Shown here piece by piece: positions 16,175-24,248 of a stretch of DNA of 64,000 bases (position 1 is its first letter; every line of letters starts with the position of its first letter). The position numbers and the translations under genes were made by a program. The notes under the pieces were generated by a model that was given only the letters and a program-made list of their open reading frames with translations, was not told the origin of the DNA and made no database searches. The stretch comes from Paenibacillus_E sp042676385. Lineage in GTDB: Bacteria; Bacillota; Bacilli; Paenibacillales; NBRC-103111. The stretch covers positions 1-64,000 of the forward strand of contig NZ_JBHTHA010000026.1 of assembly GCF_042676385.1 (NCBI RefSeq), in the 5' to 3' direction.

Positions 16175-18385
16175 CTAGCTTCGCCACGATGCCCGCTGCA
16201 AACGCAGGGCGTTGGCGACGACAGATACGGAGCTGAGCGCCATGGCCGTCCCTGCGATCCAAGGCGCCATCCACCCCATGAAAGCGAGCGGTATCGCGAG
16301 CACGTTGTATAGCAAAGCAAATCCGAGATTTTGCCGAATGTTGCGCATCGTGGCCCGACTTATGACGATGGCGTCAGCTACGCCGCCCAGATCGCTGTGC
16401 AGCAAATTAACATCCGCCGCTTCTTTGGCGACGTCCGCCCCAGTGCCGACGGCAATGCCGACATCGGCAGCGGCCAGGGCCGGAGCGTCGTTCATGCCGT
16501 CCCCCACCATTGCAACCCGCTTCCCTTTGCGCTGCAGCGCTCGGATCATTTGGACTTTATCCTGCGGCATCATCTCCGCATAAACAGCAGAGATCCCGGC
16601 TTTGGAAGCAATCGCATGTGCCGTTCGCCTCTGATCCCCGGTTACCATAATGACCTCGGTGCGCAGCTTCTTCAAACGCCGGATCACTTGGGGAGTGGTC
16701 GGTTTCATTGCATCTGCCAATGCAAGCAATCCGGCAACGGAGCCATTCACAGCCACGAAGAGCACCGTTTTGCCTTCCGCTTCCAGCCGCTCGCTTACTT
16801 CGGCATGCGGCTCGACGGCCATACCCTGGTGCTTCATAAAAAATTTAGAGCCAATGATAACTTCCCTTTGTTCCACGCGACCGCTGACCCCAAGCCCTGT
16901 AAATGACTGAAACGCCTCAGGCTCTTTCAGATTCAAATTTCTTCGCGCCGCCTCCCTGACGATTGCCTGGGCATAAGGATGCTCGGCACGCTGTTCGACC
17001 GATGCAGCCATTCGCAGGAGACGGTGCTCCTGCCCGGGCTGACTGATTACATCCGTGACGCGCGGTATCCCATGAGTCAGCGTCCCTGTCTTATCAAGCA
17101 GCACTACATCCACTTGCTGCAGACGCTCCACATCCTTGCCTTCCTTAAACAGGACGCCCGCTTCCGCCGCACGACTTGTGCCCACCAGAATGGAGGTTGG
17201 CGTTGCAAGTCCGAGTGCGCAAGGACAAGCAATCACCAGTACGGCGATCGCTTTGAACAGCGACCCGCTGAGATCGCCGGGGCTCAGCCACAGTGACCAA
17301 AGGCACAGGGTCAGCAGTGCAAGCGCCAGTACCGCCGGTACGAACACAGAAGCGATCCGATCCACGACACGCGCGATTTCTGCTTTAGAACCTTGCGCTT
17401 CTTCCATGAGGTAGATCATTTTAGCCAAAGCCGTATCCTGGCCTATGGCCGTCACGCGCATGACCAACGTGCCGTCGATATTCCGCGAACCCCCGATGAG
17501 GCGCTCATACTGCCGTTTGTCTGCAGGGGCGGATTCGCCGGTAACGAATGACTCGTCCACAGCCGACCTGCCTTCGAGCACTTGTCCATCCAGCGGTACG
17601 GTCTCGCCGGGGAGAATGAGCAAATGGTCTCCGACGTTGACCTGCCTGACTGGAATCTCCGATTTGATTCCGCCTTGAATCAGCGTCACTTGCTCCGGTC
17701 TCAGTTGTTCCAACTGCCGGATGGACCGCAGCGTTCGCTTCTTCGCCGAAGCTTCCAGCCATTTTCCAAGCAATACGACGGTGATAATCATCGCGCTTGT
17801 CTCAAAATAGACTGCATGCGGATTCGCTTGGCCTTCTCTTAGCATGTGTATGGTCATGTAATGACTGTACAAATAAGCACATGTCGTGCTTAGTGCGACC
17901 AGCACATCCATTGTTGCGCTTTTGTTTTTCAACGCTTTATAAGCATTGAAGTAAAAGGGCGCTCCGATAACAAACTGCACAGGAGTAGCCAGAACCCACT
18001 GAAACCATGGCTGCAGGAACAGCTCAGGTATCCAAATGCCTGAAGTGAATGTATAATGGCGAACCATCGCCCAAAGCAGCGGTATTGTTAGAATTGAGGC
18101 AATCGTCAGCCGAACTCCGACACCGGCTATCTCTTGCCCACGCTTATCGCCTTCTTCCAGCTTCTTGGCCTTGTAGCCGAGCTGTTCAATCCGCTCGATA
18201 ATTCGGCCGTCCGTGACCCGTTCCGGTTCGATCGTTAATGCGGCCCGCCCCATCGTCAAATTGACCGCAATCTCACGAACGCCGTCGAGTTTGCCGACCA
18301 CTTTTTCAATTCTGGCCGAGCACGCTGCACAGGTCATTCCTTCGATCTCAAGCCTGACTTGCTGAAGCTCCGTTTCTTCCTTCAA
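16175..18385 (-). CDS. copA: Copper-transporting P1B-type ATPase, one HMA domain (FixI/CcoI-like)
   Basis: This pump of about 736 residues has one N-terminal HMA domain with GMTCAACSARIEK, eight expected membrane segments, the CPC motif in VIACPCALGLATPTS, phosphorylation motif DKTGTLTHG, HP motif in AEHPYAQ and GDGMNDAPAL, ending in the TM8 motif GTAMALSSVSVV. These are CopA-class Cu(I) signatures. Its partners (SafE-like behind it, FixH-like facing it) suggest delivery of copper for cytochrome oxidase assembly rather than detoxification. The start is uncertain: TTG at 18385 sits 10 bases after GGGGAGG, while an upstream TTG at 18427 has no such site. A second CopA with two HMA domains lies at 21 kb. 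Confidence 0.92.
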   Translation of the reverse strand: MKEETELQQVRLEIEGMTCAACSARIEKVVGKLDGVREIAVNLTMGRAALTIEPERVTDGRIIERIEQLGYKAKKLEEGDKRGQEIAGVGVRLTIASILTIPLLWAMVRHYTFTSGIWIPELFLQPWFQWVLATPVQFVIGAPFYFNAYKALKNKSATMDVLVALSTTCAYLYSHYMTIHMLREGQANPHAVYFETSAMIITVVLLGKWLEASAKKRTLRSIRQLEQLRPEQVTLIQGGIKSEIPVRQVNVGDHLLILPGETVPLDGQVLEGRSAVDESFVTGESAPADKRQYERLIGGSRNIDGTLVMRVTAIGQDTALAKMIYLMEEAQGSKAEIARVVDRIASVFVPAVLALALLTLCLWSLWLSPGDLSGSLFKAIAVLVIACPCALGLATPTSILVGTSRAAEAGVLFKEGKDVERLQQVDVVLLDKTGTLTHGIPRVTDVISQPGQEHRLLRMAASVEQRAEHPYAQAIVREAARRNLNLKEPEAFQSFTGLGVSGRVEQREVIIGSKFFMKHQGMAVEPHAEVSERLEAEGKTVLFVAVNGSVAGLLALADAMKPTTPQVIRRLKKLRTEVIMVTGDQRRTAHAIASKAGISAVYAEMMPQDKVQMIRALQRKGKRVAMVGDGMNDAPALAAADVGIAVGTGADVAKEAADVNLLHSDLGGVADAIVISRATMRNIRQNLGFALLYNVLAIPLAFMGWMAPWIAGTAMALSSVSVVANALRLQRASWRS

Positions 18386-18581
18386 TTCGTCCCAACCTCC
18401 CCTCCCATAATGCTCGCTTACTTGCAACTATATGGGGGACGGGACAAGAAAATGCTTGTTTTAATCTAAACGGTCACAGCTATTTCAAAGAGTAGTTGAT
18501 AATTACAACGGAGCAATTATACTTTATGGAGATATTGTTCATTTAAGTGGATAAATAAACTAACTTAATGGGGTATAAGGA

Positions 18582-18965
18582 ATGGTTACTGCACTTAAAC
18601 AACAAGCAAGAAAATTAAAGTCAAATTTAATTGTTTTATATCTTTCTTACAAGGACCCGCGTGTTCCCTGGTTTGCCAAAGTGTTTACAATATGTGTAGT
18701 TGCATACGCCTTTAGCCCCATTGATTTAATACCGGACTTCATTCCTATTCTCGGTTATCTGGATGACCTCATCATCGTTCCTTTAGGCATATACCTTGCT
18801 TTAAAATTAATTCCACCACTTGTTCTTGAAGAATGTAGAGTAAAAGCCGAGGAAAGAATGAAGGAGAAAAAGCCGGTTAACTGGATCACCGGTTCAATTT
18901 TTATTGTAATATGGGTCCTGGTTGCACTATGGATCGCACTGTATTTTTATAAAAGATTCATATAG
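18582..18965 (+). CDS. YkvA-family DUF1232 membrane protein
   Basis: This 127-residue protein carries the DUF1232 signature YAFSPIDLIPDFIPILGYLDD (about 46-66) across two hydrophobic segments, followed by a charged stretch and a C-terminal membrane segment (about 102-122). Function is unknown across the family; some members are annotated YkvA. TAAGGA precedes the ATG. It stands between the copper operon, which runs away from it, and the cobalamin riboswitch, with no obvious terminator, and has no evident link with either. Confidence 0.85.
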   Translation: MVTALKQQARKLKSNLIVLYLSYKDPRVPWFAKVFTICVVAYAFSPIDLIPDFIPILGYLDDLIIVPLGIYLALKLIPPLVLEECRVKAEERMKEKKPVNWITGSIFIVIWVLVALWIALYFYKRFI

Positions 18966-19027
18966 ATATAGACTGCAGGCAGGATTTATGATTGAAATGG
19001 AGAATTCCTTTTAGAACAACTTCATAA

Positions 19028-19200
19028 GATAACAATCAGGTGTCTTTGTGAAAACAAAGAGTAACAGGGAATTGGGTGAAAATCCCAAGCGGTCCCGCCG
19101 CTGTAACCGAGGAGTTACCTTCTAAATTTGCCACTCAAACTAATTTGGGGAAGGCTGAAGGGAATGTTGATTCGGGAGCCAGAAGACCTACCTAATTGTT
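19028..19200 (+). ncRNA. Cobalamin (B12) riboswitch
   Basis: Conserved core pieces appear in the right order: AACAGGGAA, GGTGAAAATCCC, GCGGTCCCGCCGCTGTAACCG, a GCCACT segment, GGGAAGGC and the B12 box GGGAGCCAGAAGACCTACCT. Flanking AACAAT and ATTGTT can form the closing P1 stem. Downstream are a leader ORF, a terminator and a Ni/Co permease gene, so the switch should shut off cobalt uptake when adenosylcobalamin is plentiful. Confidence 0.95.
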
Positions 19201-19238
19201 ACACCCAGTTTACCTTCGGAGAAAAGGAGTGGTGTGCA

Positions 19239-19289
19239 ATGAAAACGATGGTGTTTTTTATAAATCGTTTTATTCAATCGTGCGCATAG
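19239..19289 (+). CDS. Possible 16-residue leader peptide in the riboswitch expression platform
   Basis: AAAAGGAG followed by ATG opens a 16-codon frame, MKTMVFFINRFIQSCA, whose TAG overlaps the first base pair of the terminator stem. A good ribosome binding site in this place is unexpected. It may be translated and affect terminator folding, or its site may be a decoy or the target of riboswitch masking. Sequence alone does not show translation. Confidence 0.4.
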   Translation: MKTMVFFINRFIQSCA

Positions 19290-19322
19290 CCCTGCCTCAT
19301 GTTGAGAGGTAGGGCTTTTTTG
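19288..19322 (+). terminator. Terminator of the B12 riboswitch expression platform
   Basis: AGCCCTGCCTC pairs with GAGGTAGGGCT around a 7-base loop and is followed by TTTTTT. It lies between the aptamer and the permease gene, as expected for transcriptional attenuation. Confidence 0.88.
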
Positions 19323-19360
19323 ACTTGAGTATCATTTTATTTCGAGGAGGACCAATTTTA

Positions 19361-20140
19361 ATGACAATCGCTTCACTTATATTACTTGTATTTGTTCTTG
19401 GGTTACGCCACGGATTGGACGCTGACCATTTGGCTTGTATTGACGGTTTAACCAGATTCAATTGGCGAAAAGGCAGCCCTACTGCCCGGTGGGTCGGGAC
19501 CCTGTTTTCATTCGGACACGGTTTAGTTGTGGCAGGCGTCGCGATAACACTTGGAATGTTCGTTGAAAACTTCAGCTTCCCTGAGTATTTCGATACCCTT
19601 GTTACATGGGTCTCGGTGGCTTCATTATTCTTAATTGGCACTTTAAATGTCATTAATCTGATTCGAACAAAATCTAATGACAGCGATTTTGAAGTTGCGG
19701 GGATCAAGGGTAAATTTATTCCACGTGCCGCCAGAGAAACGACGAATCCCTTTGTAATCATTCTTATCGGCGGAGCGTTCGCATTAGCTGCCGATACAGT
19801 CAGTCAAACCTCAGTTTGGGCGATAGCCGCAGGCAATTCCGGGAGTTACATGCCGATTATTTTAGGTATTACTTTCATGGCCGGGATGATGCTCACAGAT
19901 ACCATTGATTCCTTTGTCGCTTATCGCATGCTTAGTCAATCGAGCCGTATCGGACAATCCGCTTCGAGAGTAATGGGTTGGATCATTGTTTTTCTTGCTT
20001 ATGGCGTTTCGATCTATGAGGCCTTTTTGTTCTTCTTCCCTTGGGCAGAGTTGGATTTTGAGATCGTAGGCGTAATCATATTCGCATTTATGTTAGGTTG
20101 CTATTATTTAATTAAAACGAGAAACAAAGTTGGACTCTGA
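19361..20140 (+). CDS. Nickel/cobalt permease, NiCoT (HoxN/NixA) family
   Basis: This 259-residue membrane protein has the NiCoT signature RHGLDADHL in the second membrane segment (HX4DH, needed for metal recognition) and further family motifs FSFGHG-like LFSFGHGLVV and GMMLTDTIDS. It is shorter than typical members of about 330 residues because the central cytoplasmic loop is short. The B12 riboswitch upstream argues for cobalt as the cargo, to supply corrin synthesis. The ATG at 19361 has GAGGAGG about 9 bases upstream; the longer frame from a TTG at 19325 begins just after the terminator and has no site. Confidence 0.92.
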   Translation: MTIASLILLVFVLGLRHGLDADHLACIDGLTRFNWRKGSPTARWVGTLFSFGHGLVVAGVAITLGMFVENFSFPEYFDTLVTWVSVASLFLIGTLNVINLIRTKSNDSDFEVAGIKGKFIPRAARETTNPFVIILIGGAFALAADTVSQTSVWAIAAGNSGSYMPIILGITFMAGMMLTDTIDSFVAYRMLSQSSRIGQSASRVMGWIIVFLAYGVSIYEAFLFFFPWAELDFEIVGVIIFAFMLGCYYLIKTRNKVGL

Positions 20141-20146
20141 ACTTTA

Positions 20147-20175
20147 GTGAATCCACCCCTTTTGGGGTGGGTTCA
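20147..20175. terminator. Hairpin between convergent genes
   Basis: GTGAATCCACCCC pairs with GGGGTGGGTTCAC around TTTT. It is very stable but lacks a clear T-run, so it may work as a weak bidirectional terminator. Confidence 0.5.
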
Positions 20176-20177
20176 CA

Positions 20178-21005
20178 TCAAGGAACTTTTACAACAAAAG
20201 GTACGATAAAGGTCTTGTCGTTTTCTTTAAACTGTCCCCAGATCTTATATACACCACTTTTGGGGAAACTGGTCATAAATTTCGCTTCCGGCCCTTTATC
20301 GGTTTCATTGATTGGATGCACATGCAAGTATTCATTCGTATCTTCACTAATAATGACAACATGCCCTATAGCACCCAGGTATGGCTGTAAATCTGTAATG
20401 GGCTGTTTAGATTTAGTATCAACGAAATGAAAGTTCAAATTAACATCCTTTCCCGCCATTAAATGATCGTAGGAAAGCGTAACTTCCTTATCCCCAACGG
20501 TTTTCATCAAATCTTTATCCGGTTTAATAGAATCCGCTAAAGCCTCATTACCTTCTACGGATACCCAATTCGATTGGGTGGTTGCGACGCTTCCAGACGG
20601 AACATAATCCGCAAATAGTTTGTATTCTCCACCCGAAGGAAACTTAGTAGAAATTTCAAATATCCCATTCCCCTTGTATTCAGGGTGTATATGTTCAAAA
20701 TAAGACAGCTTCTTATTCACAATAATTAGGTGCATTTGTTTCTCATGATTAATATCAAACTTATTAATAGGATGCCCCGTCTCATCTTGTATTCGAATTG
20801 TGATCCGTGTGTCAGTATTGGCTTTAGCTTTTTCAGGGTTGATCGTCCATTCAGCACTTGTTTTACTCTGTCCTGATTTTGAGACCGTATCTCCATGTCC
20901 CATCTCCTGTTCGTTATGATTCATTCCACTGTGTCCGGTTTGTTTGGAACAAGCCGTTACAAAAACAATCAAAAAGATAAACACTAAACCTATATATCGT
21001 TTCAT
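20178..21005 (-). CDS. Copper-operon lipoprotein with YtkA-like domains
   Basis: This 275-residue protein has a signal peptide with lipobox FVTAC (Cys about 19) followed by a His/Met-rich stretch (about 23-40, HSGMNHNEQEMGHGD) likely to bind copper. Two YtkA-like beta domains follow, with HLIIVN...FEHIHPEY and HVVIISEDTNEYLHVHP, a repeated pair of His-bearing strands. It is anchored outside the membrane. It lies 16 bases behind copA with GGGAGGA before the ATG, so it is part of the CsoR-controlled copper group. A role in holding or passing exported copper is inferred. Confidence 0.85.
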   Translation of the reverse strand: MKRYIGLVFIFLIVFVTACSKQTGHSGMNHNEQEMGHGDTVSKSGQSKTSAEWTINPEKAKANTDTRITIRIQDETGHPINKFDINHEKQMHLIIVNKKLSYFEHIHPEYKGNGIFEISTKFPSGGEYKLFADYVPSGSVATTQSNWVSVEGNEALADSIKPDKDLMKTVGDKEVTLSYDHLMAGKDVNLNFHFVDTKSKQPITDLQPYLGAIGHVVIISEDTNEYLHVHPINETDKGPEAKFMTSFPKSGVYKIWGQFKENDKTFIVPFVVKVP

Positions 21006-21021
21006 GGTTCCTCCCGGATAC

Positions 21022-23448
21022 TTATAATTTTACTCGCTGCAAACGCAGCGCGTTTAGGACTACAGAGACTGAACTTAGCGCCATTGCAGCTCCGGCAACC
21101 CAGGGAGCCAGCAGTCCAATGGCTGCGATCGGAATGCCGAGCGTGTTGTAACCGAGCGCCCAGAACAGGTTTTGCTTAATGTTCATCATCGTTTTGTGGC
21201 TCATGTATATCGCATCCGCTATGCTTGTAAGTTCCCCCCGCATCAGCGTCACATCCGCCGCTTCCATCGCAATATCTGTGCCTGTTCCAATCGCAATGCC
21301 GACGTCTGCTGTCGCGAGAGCAGGCGCATCGTTGATGCCGTCTCCGACCATCGCTACGATTTTCCCTTGTCCTTGCAGTTTCTTCACTTCCTCGGCTTTG
21401 CCTTCCGGCAACACTTCCGCAAGGATATGATCAATGCCAACTTGCTGCGCGATAGCCTGCGCCGTCCGTGTATTATCACCGGTCATCATAATGACTTCGA
21501 TGCCCATTTGTTTCAAACGAGCGATCGCCTCTTTCGATGTGTCTTTGATCGTATCCGCTACAGCGACAATACCGGCGTATTGGTTATCGATCGCCACAAG
21601 CATCGCAGTTTTGCCTTCGGCTTCAAACTTCTCCATTACTGAACCCGCTTTTCCAAAATCGATGGCTTCACGCTGCAAAAGTTTACGGGTGCCTACCAAC
21701 ACCTCTTTGCCTTCTACGATGGCCCGAATGCCGTAGCCGGGGATGGCTTCAAACTTTTCGGTTGCAGTCAGCGTTATGCCTTTGGCCACAATTCCGGCGA
21801 CAATCGCTTCAGCCAGCGGATGCTCCGATTGTTTTTCGGCAGAGCCGATCAGACGCAGCGCTGCAGCTTCATCCATATTTTCAATGCTAACGTCCGTCAG
21901 TTCCGGTTTGCCCTTCGTAATCGTTCCTGTTTTATCGAATACGATCGTTTGTACTTTTTGCATCGACTCAAGATGTTCCCCGCCCTTAAAAAGAATGCCA
22001 AATTCCGCGGCACGTCCGGATCCGGCCATAATCGACGTCGGTGTTGCAAGTCCCAGAGCACATGGGCAAGCAATGACAAGGACGGCTATAGCTTTTTCAA
22101 GTGCAGCTGCAAATTCTCCGGGAGCAACCCAGATCAACCAAATGAGAAATGTCAATACTGCAATCCCTACAACGATCGGGACAAAAATCCCCGAAATGAC
22201 ATCAGCGACACGCTGAATTGGCGCTTTAGAGCCTTGGGCTTCTTCTACGACTTTAATAATTTGGGAAAGAGCCGTTTCTTTACCGACGCGAGTCGCTTTA
22301 ATTTGTAAGCTGCCGTTTTTATTCACAGTTGCGCCAATCACTGCATCACCGGCTTTTTTGTCTACGGGGATGCTTTCCCCCGTAAGCATGGACTCGTCAA
22401 CGGCGGACAAGCCTTCCAGCACCGTACCATCGACCGGAATTTTTTCCCCCGGTTTTACAAGAACAAGATCCCCGATGACCACTTCATCAACCGGTATGGA
22501 CATTTCTTGACCGTCTCGAATGACTAAGGCCGTTTTCGCTTGAAGCCCCATCAGTTTCTTGATCGCTTCAGAAGTCCGTCCTTTAGCCAAAACCTCAAAT
22601 AATTTCCCTAAAATAATTAATGTGATTAAAATTGCACTCGTTTCGTAGTACATATCCGGTGCATGGTTATGGCCACTGGGCAAAGCTGCCCATTGAAACG
22701 TTACATATAAACTGTAAAAGTAAGCGGCCGATGTTCCAAGAGAAACAAGTACATCCATATTCGCGCTTTTATTGCGGAGCGCCTTATAGGCTCCTACGTA
22801 AAATTGACGACCTATAATAAACTGCACCGGAGTGGCAAGCGCGAGCTGTACCCAAGGATTCATGAGAAATTCAGGCAGGTAAATCCAAGACGTAAAAGAA
22901 AAGTGGCTGACCATAGCCCACAAAAGCGGAAACGAAAGGATAGCCGAAACGGCGAGCTGCATTTTCTTATGGCGGATCTCCTTCTGCTTATAATCGCCTG
23001 CTGCCGCCGCTTCCTCTTTGCGAATGGCTTGATAGCCTAGCTGCTCAACCTTTTTCACCATATCGCTTATCGATACTTCGGAGGCGTTATACTCCACGTG
23101 GGCAGTCTCCAGAGCAAGATTAACGTTTGCGCTGCTCACTCCCGGCATTTTATTTAAACCTTTTTCAATTCGTGTCGCGCACGCGGCGCAGGTCATGCCT
23201 ACAATATTAAAGTCGGCTGCGTCCTTTACAGTACTGTACCCGAGAGCAGCTATTTTCTCTTCCATGGCAGAAACACTGACTTGTTCCGGACTGTATGTTA
23301 CCGACGCCTTCTCCAGTGCAAAATTCACATTGGCATCGGCAACGCCTTCTAATTTCTTCAAACCTTTTTCTATTCGATTCGCGCATGCCGCACAGGTCAT
23401 ACCGGCTATTTGCAATGTGGTTTGTTGTTGCGCTAATTCCTTTTCCAT
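21022..23448 (-). CDS. copA: Copper-exporting P1B-type ATPase, two HMA domains
   Basis: This 808-residue Cu(I) export pump has two N-terminal HMA domains (GMTCAACANRIEK about 16-28 and GMTCAACATRIEK about 83-95), CPC in VIACPCALGLATPTS, DKTGTITKGKPEL, HP in SEHPLAEA, MTGDNTRTA, GDGINDAPAL and the TM8 motif AAMALSSVSVV. It differs from the 16-kb pump by the extra HMA domain and by its csoR-copZ neighbours, so copper detoxification is its likely job. I prefer the ATG at 23448, six bases after GGGGGG, to the ATG at 23454 that abuts it. A CsoR-type palindrome lies just upstream, so it has its own regulated promoter. Confidence 0.95.
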   Translation of the reverse strand: MEKELAQQQTTLQIAGMTCAACANRIEKGLKKLEGVADANVNFALEKASVTYSPEQVSVSAMEEKIAALGYSTVKDAADFNIVGMTCAACATRIEKGLNKMPGVSSANVNLALETAHVEYNASEVSISDMVKKVEQLGYQAIRKEEAAAAGDYKQKEIRHKKMQLAVSAILSFPLLWAMVSHFSFTSWIYLPEFLMNPWVQLALATPVQFIIGRQFYVGAYKALRNKSANMDVLVSLGTSAAYFYSLYVTFQWAALPSGHNHAPDMYYETSAILITLIILGKLFEVLAKGRTSEAIKKLMGLQAKTALVIRDGQEMSIPVDEVVIGDLVLVKPGEKIPVDGTVLEGLSAVDESMLTGESIPVDKKAGDAVIGATVNKNGSLQIKATRVGKETALSQIIKVVEEAQGSKAPIQRVADVISGIFVPIVVGIAVLTFLIWLIWVAPGEFAAALEKAIAVLVIACPCALGLATPTSIMAGSGRAAEFGILFKGGEHLESMQKVQTIVFDKTGTITKGKPELTDVSIENMDEAAALRLIGSAEKQSEHPLAEAIVAGIVAKGITLTATEKFEAIPGYGIRAIVEGKEVLVGTRKLLQREAIDFGKAGSVMEKFEAEGKTAMLVAIDNQYAGIVAVADTIKDTSKEAIARLKQMGIEVIMMTGDNTRTAQAIAQQVGIDHILAEVLPEGKAEEVKKLQGQGKIVAMVGDGINDAPALATADVGIAIGTGTDIAMEAADVTLMRGELTSIADAIYMSHKTMMNIKQNLFWALGYNTLGIPIAAIGLLAPWVAGAAMALSSVSVVLNALRLQRVKL

Positions 23449-23468
23449 ATCCATCCCCCCGGATCACC

Positions 23469-23485
23469 ATACCCCCAAGGGGTAT
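23469..23485 (-). promoter_or_regulatory. CsoR-type operator upstream of copA
   Basis: ATACCCCCAAGGGGTAT is a near-perfect palindrome of the known CsoR type (TACCCCnnnGGGGTA). It lies 21-37 bases before the copA start. Copper binding to CsoR should release it. Confidence 0.85.
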
Positions 23486-23539
23486 ATTTTTCTGAAAAAA
23501 AAGAGGTATTGCCATGGAGCCGCACGAGGCGGCCCATCA

Positions 23540-23743
23540 TTATTTTACAACATCATATCCTTGCTCTTCGATCGCTTCTTTAATCGCATCCAGCGGTACC
23601 TTTGATTCATCGAACTCCAGCGTAACGGAACCCGCACTCAAATTGACTTTGCCGTTTGCTCCAAGTTTTTTAACCGCACCTTCAACGGAATTTACGCAAT
23701 GACCGCAAGACATACCTTCAACTTTAAGTGTAATTGTTTGCAT
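23540..23743 (-). CDS. copZ: Copper chaperone CopZ
   Basis: This 67-residue protein is a single HMA fold with GMSCGHCVNSVEGA, the metal-binding MxCxxC motif with the His between the cysteines usual in CopZ. It carries Cu(I) in the cytosol to CopA. It lies 18 bases behind csoR. AAGGAG precedes by 11 bases; an in-frame TTG two codons earlier is possible. A GCCGC/GCGGC hairpin with a following T-rich stretch lies after the stop (about 23515-23535), which may part it from copA. Confidence 0.93.
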   Translation of the reverse strand: MQTITLKVEGMSCGHCVNSVEGAVKKLGANGKVNLSAGSVTLEFDESKVPLDAIKEAIEEQGYDVVK

Positions 23744-23761
23744 TTCCAAACACTCTCCTTA

Positions 23762-24094
23762 TTATCTCATTAGTTTATTCATGGTAATCATGAGTTCAGT
23801 TACTACCTCGTTGTCGCCTTCCTGAATACGTTCGATTACGCAACTCTTTAAATGATGCTCAAGCAGCAATTTGCCCACACCATTTAAAGCGGATTGTATC
23901 GCAGCAATTTGGTTTAAAACATCGTCGCAGTACGTATCCTTTTCAATAAGGCCTTTGACGCCGCGAATTTGCCCTTCAATGCGATTAAGCCTGGAAGTCA
24001 AACTGTTTTTTGTTTTATCGGAATGATGACTTTTTCGCCCACTACTCGAATGACAGCTGTTGTCTGTCCGTTCTTCAATATCATGTTGTTCCAT
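23762..24094 (-). CDS. csoR: Copper-sensing repressor CsoR
   Basis: This 110-residue protein is an all-helical DUF156 repressor. The Cu(I) ligands are visible as Cys in DTYCDDV and His and Cys in LLEHHLKSC, and the DNA-contacting SRLNRIEGQIRGVKG lies before them. An N-terminal extension rich in His, Ser and charged residues (about 1-30) is longer than in B. subtilis CsoR. I use the ATG at 24094, 9 bases after GAGGAGGT, instead of an upstream GTG at 24115. A G-tract operator-like sequence lies in its own promoter, so autoregulation is likely. It heads the csoR-copZ-copA-lipoprotein series. Confidence 0.93.
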   Translation of the reverse strand: MEQHDIEERTDNSCHSSSGRKSHHSDKTKNSLTSRLNRIEGQIRGVKGLIEKDTYCDDVLNQIAAIQSALNGVGKLLLEHHLKSCVIERIQEGDNEVVTELMITMNKLMR

Positions 24095-24119
24095 ATGAGT
24101 ATTACCTCCTCGCACATTT

Positions 24120-24146
24120 AATATACCATACCCCCATACCCTATAT
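24120..24146 (-). promoter_or_regulatory. Possible CsoR operator upstream of csoR
   Basis: ATACCATACCCCCATACCCTAT holds two ACCC(CC) tracts like half-sites of the CsoR box, about 26-52 bases before the csoR start. The dyad is less regular than the one at copA. Confidence 0.5.
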
Positions 24147-24248
24147 CAAGAGAAAAATTAAAAATATTTTCCATACGCAAAAACATGCCGAAACCCGCGG
24201 CACGACTGCGCACCAAAACGAGCAACGACATGTTCATTTCGATTTTGT

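Noticed and set aside
18386..18440. CsoR-like G-tract near the start of the 16-kb copper ATPase (TATGGGGGACGGG)
   Set aside because: Only one half-site is present with no dyad, and part of it is in the possible coding start.
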